Under the pieces are notes generated by a model. That model was not told where the DNA came from. It ran no database searches and worked only from the letters and a program-made list of their open reading frames with translations. 7,169 nt of DNA from Lachnospiraceae bacterium (GTDB taxonomy: Bacteria; Bacillota_A; Clostridia; Lachnospirales; Lachnospiraceae), in contig JAFQDI010000098.1 of the NCBI GenBank assembly GCA_017416055.1, positions 1 to 7,169 of the forward strand, in the 5' to 3' direction. A program made the translations under genes and the position numbers. Below, in pieces: positions 1 to 5,549 of the stretch. Each line of letters begins with the position of its first letter. Positions within the stretch are counted from its first letter, which is position 1.

Positions 1-52
1 CTCGGGGACTTATCCACAAAATTCTCTTTAGCTCGGGGACTTATCCACAAAA
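1..52. repeat. Two direct 21-bp repeats, each with a perfect DnaA box
   Basis: Identical 21-bp copies lie at 1-21 and 32-52, a 31-bp period. Each contains TTATCCACA (10-18 and 41-49), which is the consensus DnaA box, preceded by CTCGGGGAC and followed by AAA. The boxes point the same way and are about three helical turns apart, so DnaA bound to both would sit on one face of the DNA. The first copy starts at the window edge, so more copies may lie outside. Known: DnaA boxes cluster at oriC and at titration or regulatory sites elsewhere. Inferred: a DnaA-binding site or a member of a dispersed intergenic repeat. No dnaA, dnaN or AT-rich unwinding region is visible, so calling this an origin is not supported. 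Confidence 0.7.
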
Positions 53-86
53 GCGGCGCGCGCCCGGTTCTCAGGACACACGCCGC
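49..86 (-). terminator. Intrinsic terminator of the cyclophilin gene
   Basis: Read on the minus strand, the hairpin starts 17 nt after the cyclophilin stop codon. Positions 86-74 (GCGGCGTGTGTCC) pair with 65-53 (GGGCGCGCGCCGC) as a 13-bp stem with three G-U pairs and an 8-nt loop, followed at once by TTTT (52-49). The stem is strong but the U-tract is short, and its T residues are also the end of the second DnaA-box repeat. On the plus strand no T-tract follows, so termination is expected only for the leftward transcript. Confidence 0.6.
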
Positions 87-103
87 ACGCTTCGACGAAT
101 TGA

Positions 104-631
104 TCAGCACTTTTCCGGTTCAGGATATTCCACACCAAACGTTTCAACCGTCATTTTCTCGATCACCTGAGGTGTGCGAGGACGATCATTAAAGCCGGTA
201 GGTGTACAAGCGATCGCATTCACTGCGTCCATTCCCTCAATCACTTTTCCAAATGCAGCATACTGACCGTCCAGATGAGGGGAGGTTTCATGCATAATAA
301 AAAATTGAGAACCTGCCGAGTCAGGGTGGTAAGCACGTGCCATGGACAACACGCCGGGAGTGTGCTTCAACTGATTCGTAAAGCCGTTCATCCTAAACTC
401 GCCCTTGATCTGATATCCCGGGCCGCCGGTACCCTGTCCAAGCGGGCAACCGCCCTGAATCATAAATCCACGGATGACACGATGAAAAATAAGCCCATCA
501 TAAAAACCTTTTTTGATCAGACTGATAAAACTATTTACCGTGTTCGGTGCCACCTCAGGATATAGTTCTGCCTTCATCACTTTTCCATCTTTCATCTCGA
601 TCGTAACAATAGGATGCTTAATCTCTGCCAT
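104..631 (-). CDS. Cyclophilin-type peptidyl-prolyl cis-trans isomerase
   Basis: A 175-residue single-domain cyclophilin that catalyses cis-trans isomerisation of proline peptide bonds during protein folding. There is no signal peptide or membrane segment, so it should be cytosolic. The active-site blocks are all present: FHRVIRGFMIQGG at residues 49-61, with the catalytic Arg51, Phe56 and Gln59; SMAR at 96-99; SQFFI at 108-112; and HLDGQYAAFGKV at 119-130. Length is usual for compact bacterial cyclophilins. His119 occupies the place of the cyclosporin-contacting Trp of human cyclophilin A, as in many bacterial enzymes, which predicts weaker cyclosporin binding. The ATG is preceded by AAGGAG (639-644) with a 7-nt spacer. 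The gene has its own promoter and terminator and is probably monocistronic. The family is certain; the client proteins cannot be told. Confidence 0.96.
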   Translation of the reverse strand: MAEIKHPIVTIEMKDGKVMKAELYPEVAPNTVNSFISLIKKGFYDGLIFHRVIRGFMIQGGCPLGQGTGGPGYQIKGEFRMNGFTNQLKHTPGVLSMARAYHPDSAGSQFFIMHETSPHLDGQYAAFGKVIEGMDAVNAIACTPTGFNDRPRTPQVIEKMTVETFGVEYPEPEKC

Positions 632-672
632 TTTCTTTCTCCTTCTTGCATTTCGGATAGTTTGTATTTAGC

Positions 673-701
673 AGTCTAGCAGATTTTTTTCTTTCTGTCC
701 A
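673..701 (-). promoter_or_regulatory. Sigma-A-type promoter of the cyclophilin gene
   Basis: On the minus strand, a -35 box TGGACA (701-696, five of six consensus bases) is followed by exactly 17 nt and a -10 box TAGACT (678-673, four of six). TGC directly before the -10 makes it an extended -10. The A-rich spacer is typical of Gram-positive promoters. Transcription would begin near 666, giving a leader of about 35 nt that carries the AAGGAG ribosome binding site. This supports the cyclophilin gene being transcribed independently of the srtB series upstream. Confidence 0.7.
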
Positions 702-754
702 GCCCTTCTTATTCTTCTCCGCTCCTCTGTTCGTGATCCTTTTCGTCGTTCATA

Positions 755-768
755 TTTTGTTCACAAAA
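755..768. promoter_or_regulatory. 14-bp inverted repeat, possible operator
   Basis: TTTTGT (755-760) and ACAAAA (763-768) are perfect inverted 6-mers separated by TC. The element lies between the two proposed divergent promoters, about 54 bp upstream of the cyclophilin -35 and about 50 bp upstream of the plus-strand -10 at 819-824. That position suits a shared operator. It does not match a regulator site I can name with confidence: it contains a TTCACAA half-site like that of Rex but not the full spaced palindrome. A second small inverted repeat, ATCAT-AAAC-ATGAT, lies at 787-800. AT-rich intergenic DNA yields such palindromes by chance, so this is tentative. Confidence 0.25.
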
Positions 769-818
769 CAGTTAAAATTCTTTTACATCATAAACATGAT
801 TTCTTCATCTTTACTTTT

Positions 819-824
819 TATACT
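819..824 (+). promoter_or_regulatory. Putative -10 box for the plus-strand small RNA
   Basis: TATACT on the plus strand matches five of six bases of the sigma-A -10 consensus. The -35 region at 17-bp spacing (ATGATT, 796-801) is weak, matching only TGA, so the promoter may need an activator or be of low strength. Initiation would fall near 831, upstream of the hairpin and terminator described as a candidate small RNA. No protein gene on the plus strand follows it. Confidence 0.35.
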
Positions 825-830
825 AAAGCC

Positions 831-957
831 ATAAAGAAAAAAGATTAGGTGCCAACAAGAACTTCTGGTTTTTTCATAATAGCTGATTTAGCAGTAATCA
901 GCTTTCCTCCCTTTTTACTAATATCGGAAAGGCCTGCCACTAGGGCAGGTCTTTTTC
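831..957 (+). ncRNA. Candidate intergenic small RNA, plus strand
   Basis: A compact transcription unit with no convincing reading frame lies antiparallel to all the genes. It runs from a start near 831 (after TATACT) to an intrinsic terminator ending near 957, about 125 nt. Seen in the sequence: an A-rich 5' end; a perfect 8-bp stem AGCTGATT/AATCAGCT (881-888 with 896-903) and a 7-nt loop; an unpaired pyrimidine stretch TTTCCTCCCTTTTT (903-916) with a CCTCCC core; then the terminator hairpin. The exposed CCTCCC is complementary to Shine-Dalgarno sequences, as in C-rich Gram-positive regulatory RNAs, so base-pairing to mRNA starts is a reasonable inference. It matches no riboswitch or named RNA I recognise. 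The exact 5' end is a guess. Confidence 0.42.
927..956 (+). terminator. Intrinsic terminator, plus strand favoured
   Basis: CCTGCC (933-938) pairs with GGCAGG (944-949) around the loop ACTAG. On the plus strand the stem extends through G932-U950, G931-C951, three A-U pairs and a G-U, and runs into CTTTTT. On the minus strand the same extension contains A-C mismatches and only TTT follows, so the element should stop plus-strand transcription efficiently. It lies about 40 nt beyond the srtB stop codon and may also act, more weakly, as the leftward terminator of the srtB series. Confidence 0.65.
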
Positions 958-996
958 GATGTCTTTTGTATATTCACAGCAAAAAAATCCGCAAAA

Positions 997-1992
997 TCAG
1001 TTCATACGCTTTGCATGTACAACCAGACGCTGCGTGCTATTGTTCACGCAAGTGGACAACGTGACAATATCTGTATCCGCATCCAGCACCACGTTCGGTT
1101 TTACTCTGGACAATTCGTAGCGCTCATTCAGCCATTCCACATACTTTTCATCACTTGCAAACCGGGTGATGTACGTACTGCTGCCGGGATCGGTCACATA
1201 GATAGAGAAAATTTGATAGAGCACCGGTCCGTCTTCGGTATAAATATAAAACGTTGGGTGACTATTATAAAACCAGTCAGTCTCATATTTACGAAGGTTG
1301 GCAAACATCGATCCATCCAGACGATTATGCCCATAAATAATGGTATTGCGGTATTTGAACACATCTTCGCAACGATAATCCGCAAACAACGACCCTGCAC
1401 GATTGTCTGTTCTGTCAAACAGACGATACAAATAGTAATCATTGTCCACCGTCTGAACCATCGGGTAGTTGATATTGGTATCTGCGATGATGATCCAACC
1501 GATATAATCCGGATTTGCAGCCTTCATCTGATTATAAAAAGCCACCCAATCGATCGGTGCAGGGGGTGCCGGTTCTTCCGTACTCGGTTCTTCCGGTGCT
1601 TCGGTTTTTTCCGTTTCTTCAGTCTGCGTTTCAGGCACTTCCGGGCTCTTCGTATCCTCTGTCTCTGTCGACTCAATAGACTCAGACGGGCCGGTCGATT
1701 CCGTTGTTCCACTCGTCTCTTCCGCCGTCGTCTTGTCATCATTGTCTACCACTTCTCCAAGCGTAGGAAAAGCATTCTGCCACTGATCGTAGACATCCTG
1801 TCCGTCTTTGTATTCCTTCAGATTTGTGTAAAGCTGATATCCGCTATACACAAACACGCACGCCGCTAAAACCATAATCGCAATCGTGAATATGTTGAAT
1901 ATCTTTTTCTGACGGGGTGTCATCGGTTTTGTTTCTTTTGCTTCTTTTCTTACCTTTTTACCCCCCGCAATCCTCCTCTTTTTTTCTTCCAT
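997..1992 (-). CDS. srtB: Class B sortase (cysteine transpeptidase)
   Basis: Membrane-anchored sortase of 331 residues that cleaves a C-terminal sorting motif on secreted proteins and joins them to the cell wall. A basic cytoplasmic tail (1-30) precedes one membrane helix (about 31-53). A disordered linker rich in Thr, Glu, Ser and Pro (about 85-146) then projects the catalytic domain outwards. The catalytic triad is visible: His222 in YGHN, Cys315 in LSTC and Arg322 in QRLVV. The GHNRLDGSMFANL block and the helix after the beta6/beta7 region fit class B rather than classes A, C or D. The ATG has AAAGGAG (1999-2005) six bases upstream. It is the last gene of the series. No substrate with an LPXTG- or NPXTN-like motif is in the window, so its target is unknown. 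The acidic linker is unusually long; the call itself is secure. Confidence 0.93.
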   Translation of the reverse strand: MEEKKRRIAGGKKVRKEAKETKPMTPRQKKIFNIFTIAIMVLAACVFVYSGYQLYTNLKEYKDGQDVYDQWQNAFPTLGEVVDNDDKTTAEETSGTTESTGPSESIESTETEDTKSPEVPETQTEETEKTEAPEEPSTEEPAPPAPIDWVAFYNQMKAANPDYIGWIIIADTNINYPMVQTVDNDYYLYRLFDRTDNRAGSLFADYRCEDVFKYRNTIIYGHNRLDGSMFANLRKYETDWFYNSHPTFYIYTEDGPVLYQIFSIYVTDPGSSTYITRFASDEKYVEWLNERYELSRVKPNVVLDADTDIVTLSTCVNNSTQRLVVHAKRMN

Positions 1993-2025
1993 GCCAGTCT
2001 CCTTTATCCAAACGATTCCTGATCT

Positions 2026-2700
2026 TTATCCCACTTCAACAGCAATCGGTCTGTTTATTACCATACTATTTTCCGTCACGACGCAGTCATACGCCAGAAT
2101 CTGCACCCCCGCCTGTTTCGCCCGAATAAGCGCTTCGCCAAATTCTGCATGCGTCACAACATTGGGTCGAAGGAGATGTACCCCTTTCATCTGAATCACA
2201 AACAGAACACAGGCTTCATAGCCTTCGTTCCGGCACTCGATCAAATCCTCGATATGCTTCAACCCGCGCAAAGTAGGTGCATCAGGAAAACATGCCACTC
2301 CATCCATTTCCAATGTGACACCTTTCACCTCAATATAGCACTTTTTCCCCTCTTTTTCAAGAAATAAATCAAAACGTGAATGACCGTACGTCTTTTCCCG
2401 CTGCAAAATATCCGGTTTCCAATGCGTTTTGATCCATTCGTAGGCCACTTTGTTCGGTGCCTGTGAGTCCAGATTGATCAGCAGTTCTCCCTTTTGCACC
2501 GTAATGAGAGAATATGGCGTCTTTCTTCCGGGATCACACTCCCGTTGAAGCCATACCCGAGCTCCGGGAATCAATAATTCCTTACAACGCCCTGTGTTTT
2601 TGACATGACAGACAACCTCCTGTCCATCCACCAGAACAGTTGCCACAAATCGGTTCGGGCGGCTGACAAATATTCCTTCAACCATCTCGCCATACTGCAT
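2026..2700 (-). CDS. sfsA: SfsA family DNA-binding/nuclease-fold protein
   Basis: A 224-residue cytoplasmic protein of the SfsA family, named for the E. coli gene that stimulates maltose use when overexpressed; members bind nucleic acid and carry a PD-(D/E)XK nuclease fold. The N-terminal OB-like domain has RPNRFVA (14-20) and HVKNTGRCKELL (32-43). The catalytic half has SRFD (108-111), EVKG (124-127, Glu and Lys) and the family signature FPDAPTLRGLKH (138-149). Length is typical. The reading frame is open further upstream inside trkH, but the start at 2700 is chosen because homology begins there and GGAGG lies 10 nt before it. The start follows the trkH stop by one base, which implies translational coupling. 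The cellular role remains unclear even in model species; neighbouring araB makes a sugar link tempting but unproven. Confidence 0.92.
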   Translation of the reverse strand: MQYGEMVEGIFVSRPNRFVATVLVDGQEVVCHVKNTGRCKELLIPGARVWLQRECDPGRKTPYSLITVQKGELLINLDSQAPNKVAYEWIKTHWKPDILQREKTYGHSRFDLFLEKEGKKCYIEVKGVTLEMDGVACFPDAPTLRGLKHIEDLIECRNEGYEACVLFVIQMKGVHLLRPNVVTHAEFGEALIRAKQAGVQILAYDCVVTENSMVINRPIAVEVG

Positions 2701-2701
2701 T

Positions 2702-4159
2702 CTACGCTTTCCTCCGGCGGAAGAATCCCTTCCAATTGGAAGGCACCAACAGGATAAGCATCGGGAATATCTCAAGTCTTCCCAACAGCATATCAAACGA
2801 CATCACATACTTTGATAACGCGGAATACTCACTGAAATTTCCGGCGGGGCCAACCATATTTAACCCTGGACCGATATTGTTCATTGTCGCTGCAACCGCA
2901 GTGAAATTGGAAGTGAAGTCAAAATTATCCAGACTGATCACCAAAAGCGAGGATGCATAGATCAACATATATGTAATAAAAAACACGTTGATCGAGCGCA
3001 TCACCTCGTGTTCCACCGCACGCCCTTCAAATCGGATTTTCTTCACGGTTCGCGGATGAATAACGCAATCCAGTTCTTTTCCAATCGTCTTGAACATGAT
3101 CATAATACGTGAAACCTTGATTCCGCCACCCGTGCTTCCCGCACAAGCTCCCACAAACATGATTAATACCAAAATCGTTTTGGACAATTCCGGCCATTGA
3201 TTAAAATCCACCGTCGAATAACCGGTTGTCGTGATTACCGATGCTACGTGAAACGCTGCTTGGCGGAACGCATCAAGAACAGAACCCACACTACCGCGTA
3301 TATTCAACGTAATCAAAAGAATCGCAACCGCAATGATGCCCAAGTAAGTGCGGACCTCCTCGCACTTAAATGCTTCTTTCGGCTTCCTGATCCACAGCAG
3401 AAAATACACATTAAAATTAATTCCAAACAAAATCATAAATATCGTGACCGTGGTCTGGACCGCAGTGGAATAGCTTGCCAAACCGTCCGCCTTGATAGCG
3501 AAGCCACCGGTTCCGGCCGTTCCGAGCGTGATGGTCAACGCATCAAAAAACGGCGTTTTCAGGATCAACAGAATCAACAGCTGCGCCATTGTCATTCCGA
3601 TATACAAACTATAGAGCAGCTTTGCAGTGTTTTTCAGCTTGGGCACCAGCTTACCCACCGACGGACCGGGGCTTTCTGCCTGCATCAAAAACATGCCCTG
3701 CCCTCCCGTCGCAGGAAGGATCGCCAGCATAAACACCAAGACACCCATGCCACCAATCCAGTGTGTAAAGCTTCTCCAAAACAAGCCCGCGTGGGACATT
3801 GCCTCCACATCAGTGAGAATGCTGGCTCCGGTCGTGGTAAAACCGGACACAATCTCAAATAAGGCATCCTCAAAACGGGGAATCTCCCCATTTAACACGA
3901 AGGGAACAGCCCCTGTAATACTGAGCAAAATCCAACTCAGTGCCACTACCATATAACCTTCTTTTGCATAGAAAGAGGTGTCCTGTGGTCTCTTCCCCGC
4001 TCCCAGCAGTCCGATCAAAAGACATACAAGCGCAACCGCCACAAAGCTCCAACTTTCCGCTTCTCTGTAAATCAATCCCACCAATGCCGACAAACTGAGA
4101 AATCCTGCCTGAAACTGCAGCAATCGGCAAAGCAGATATCTAACCATTGGAGTATTCAT
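2702..4159 (-). CDS. trkH: Trk potassium uptake membrane subunit
   Basis: A 485-residue integral membrane protein forming the ion-conducting pore of the Trk potassium uptake system, with many hydrophobic helices throughout. The four pore-loop repeats of the TrkH/KtrB family are visible with filter segments SGFTTTGAS (105-113), TAGTGGFA (214-221), ITTTGYST (309-316) and ATMNNIGPG (424-432). The conserved GSTGGGIKVSR (341-351) lies after the third loop. The length matches TrkH (about 480) rather than the shorter KtrB, and this fits its pairing with a two-RCK TrkA. The ATG is preceded by AGGAG with a 7-nt spacer, overlapping the trkA stop. It works with TrkA just upstream, which binds nucleotide and gates the pore. 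No filter residue is obviously missing, so it should be functional. Confidence 0.96.
   Translation of the reverse strand: MNTPMVRYLLCRLLQFQAGFLSLSALVGLIYREAESWSFVAVALVCLLIGLLGAGKRPQDTSFYAKEGYMVVALSWILLSITGAVPFVLNGEIPRFEDALFEIVSGFTTTGASILTDVEAMSHAGLFWRSFTHWIGGMGVLVFMLAILPATGGQGMFLMQAESPGPSVGKLVPKLKNTAKLLYSLYIGMTMAQLLILLILKTPFFDALTITLGTAGTGGFAIKADGLASYSTAVQTTVTIFMILFGINFNVYFLLWIRKPKEAFKCEEVRTYLGIIAVAILLITLNIRGSVGSVLDAFRQAAFHVASVITTTGYSTVDFNQWPELSKTILVLIMFVGACAGSTGGGIKVSRIMIMFKTIGKELDCVIHPRTVKKIRFEGRAVEHEVMRSINVFFITYMLIYASSLLVISLDNFDFTSNFTAVAATMNNIGPGLNMVGPAGNFSEYSALSKYVMSFDMLLGRLEIFPMLILLVPSNWKGFFRRRKA
2708..2715 (-). promoter_or_regulatory. sfsA ribosome binding site inside trkH
   Basis: GGAGGAAA on the minus strand (core GGAGG, 2715-2711) lies 10 nt before the ATG at 2700 and within the last codons of trkH. 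It settles the sfsA start: the longer upstream extension of the frame has no ribosome binding site role and would overlap trkH by about 95 nt. Ribosomes ending trkH at 2702-2704 could reinitiate at once. Confidence 0.75.
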
Positions 4160-4166
4160 TCGCCCT

Positions 4167-4172
4167 CTCCTA
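4167..4172 (-). promoter_or_regulatory. trkH ribosome binding site overlapping trkA stop
   Basis: On the minus strand TAGGAG contains both the trkA stop codon TAG (4172-4170) and the trkH Shine-Dalgarno core AGGAG (4171-4167), seven bases before the trkH ATG. A ribosome terminating on trkA covers the trkH initiation site, so the two subunits are probably made in a coupled ratio. The ATG four codons further in (Met5) is a less well spaced alternative. Confidence 0.7.
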
Positions 4173-5525
4173 CTTCAAAATATCTTTTACGTCCTTCAGA
4201 CCCAAATTTGTCGTAACCACTACCACAGTGTCACCAACCTGCATCTTGTCCTGACCACGCGGCGTGATAATATGCCCCTGATGGTTAATACTGCAGATCA
4301 AAAGGTTCGGTTTCAAGTCCAGATCCTGCAGAGGGATGTTCACCACCGGTGCATCCTCGCGGATATGGAATTCCAATGCTTCAACCCTATCACCGATCAG
4401 TTTATACATCGTCTCCACATTACTTCCAATGGAATTCTGCATCGCGCGCACATACTGGATAATATACTCAGAAGTGATATATTTGGGGTAGATTACACTG
4501 CCGAGATCCATGTTGTCCACGATCTCATCAAAACTGATCTTATCGACTTTCGTGATCAATTTCGCCTTGGAGAAGCGCTTCGCAAACAGAGACAGCATAA
4601 CATTCTCCTCGTCCATGCCTGTCAATGCCGCAAACGCTTCTGTGTCCCGGACACCCATCTCCAACAACAATTCCCGATCAATCTCATCGCCGTTAATCAC
4701 TCTTGCTTTCGGCAGCAACTCGCTCAGCTGCTCACAGCGGGCAAAGTTTTTCTCAAGAAGAGTCACCTCGATTCCCATATCACAAAGCTGCTGGGCAAGA
4801 TAGTAGGATACCGCACCGCCGCCCACCAGGATCGCATCCTTCACCTGATTGGTCTCAACCCCAATTCGTTTAAAGAACTTCGCCGAATTGGCAGGGGAGG
4901 CCACAATGGAAATCACATCGCCATCCTCGAGCATAAAGTTACCATCGGGGATCACCACGTCACCGCCGCGCTCAACGGCACACACCAGCACGTCGCACTG
5001 AACCATGGCATGAATACTCTTCAGCTGAGTTTTGCAGAGGCAGTTTCCGGCTTCCAATTTGAACTTCAGCAGTTCAATCTTTCCCTTGGAAAACGTATCG
5101 ATCTCAATGGCTGAAGGAAAACGCAGCAATCTGGCGATCTCAGTCGCCGCCGCATACTCCGGATTGATTGTCATGGAAAGTCCAAGTTCTTCCTTGATGA
5201 AGCTGATTTCTTTTATGTATTCGGGGTTACGCACACGCGCAATCGTCTGGCAGCCGCCGGCCTTTCGCGCAAACAGACAGGAAAGCAGATTCTGCTCATC
5301 GAGACCTGTCGCCGCGATCATCAGATCCGCCGTTTCAATGCCGGCTTCGATCAGTGTCATGTAACTGGCTCCGTTTCCGATAATCCCCTTCACATCATAG
5401 CGATTTGACACGCTCTGTACTTTTTTCGCATTTTGGTCGATCACCGTAATGTCATGACCTTCACTGCTCAGATGCTCTGTCAGCGTCACACCTACATTTC
5501 CGCAACCCACAATAATAATCTGCAT
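4170..5525 (-). CDS. trkA: Trk potassium uptake regulatory subunit, two RCK domains
   Basis: A 451-residue cytoplasmic peripheral protein that binds NAD(H) and other nucleotides and gates TrkH. Two tandem units are clear. RCK-N 1 (about 1-120) has the Rossmann motif GCGNVG (7-12) with Asp30 ending strand 2, followed by RCK-C 1 (about 140-220). RCK-N 2 (about 228-345) has GGGAVS (235-240) with Glu258, followed by RCK-C 2 (about 370-451). The size and duplication match TrkA (about 458) and exclude single-unit KtrA. Where many members have a GDG-type turn after strand 3, this one reads GNGAS (50-54). The ATG has GGAGG (5536-5532) six bases upstream. It sits 24 nt after araB and 10 nt before trkH. 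Identity is certain; which nucleotide it prefers cannot be judged. Confidence 0.96.
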   Translation of the reverse strand: MQIIIVGCGNVGVTLTEHLSSEGHDITVIDQNAKKVQSVSNRYDVKGIIGNGASYMTLIEAGIETADLMIAATGLDEQNLLSCLFARKAGGCQTIARVRNPEYIKEISFIKEELGLSMTINPEYAAATEIARLLRFPSAIEIDTFSKGKIELLKFKLEAGNCLCKTQLKSIHAMVQCDVLVCAVERGGDVVIPDGNFMLEDGDVISIVASPANSAKFFKRIGVETNQVKDAILVGGGAVSYYLAQQLCDMGIEVTLLEKNFARCEQLSELLPKARVINGDEIDRELLLEMGVRDTEAFAALTGMDEENVMLSLFAKRFSKAKLITKVDKISFDEIVDNMDLGSVIYPKYITSEYIIQYVRAMQNSIGSNVETMYKLIGDRVEALEFHIREDAPVVNIPLQDLDLKPNLLICSINHQGHIITPRGQDKMQVGDTVVVVTTNLGLKDVKDILK

Positions 5526-5549
5526 GGTATGCCTCCAATTTCTTCTCTA

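Noticed and set aside
1..52. CRISPR array
   Set aside because: Only two repeats are seen and the intervening spacer is 10 bp, far shorter than CRISPR spacers; the repeat core is a DnaA box.
1..103. Chromosomal replication origin
   Set aside because: Only two DnaA boxes are visible, with no AT-rich unwinding element and no dnaA, dnaN or rpmH nearby; the adjoining DNA is GC-rich.
849..1064. Plus-strand reading frame of 71 codons beginning at GTG 849
   Set aside because: It runs straight through the terminator hairpin and into the 3' end of srtB, has no ribosome binding site, and resembles no known protein.
1015..1869. Long plus-strand open frame (284 codons) opposite srtB
   Set aside because: It lies wholly antisense to the sortase, whose domains and catalytic residues are clear; the translation is rich in His, Arg and Ile as expected of a complement-strand shadow.
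2701..2796. N-terminal extension of sfsA by 32 codons
   Set aside because: It overlaps trkH, carries a Cys-rich sequence unlike SfsA proteins, and the GGAGG site is placed for the start at 2700.
3197..3862. Plus-strand open frame (221 codons) opposite trkH
   Set aside because: Antisense to a confidently identified gene, with no start signal and a low-plausibility protein composition.
4272..5114. Plus-strand open frame (280 codons) opposite trkA
   Set aside because: Antisense shadow of trkA; no ribosome binding site and no recognisable domain.
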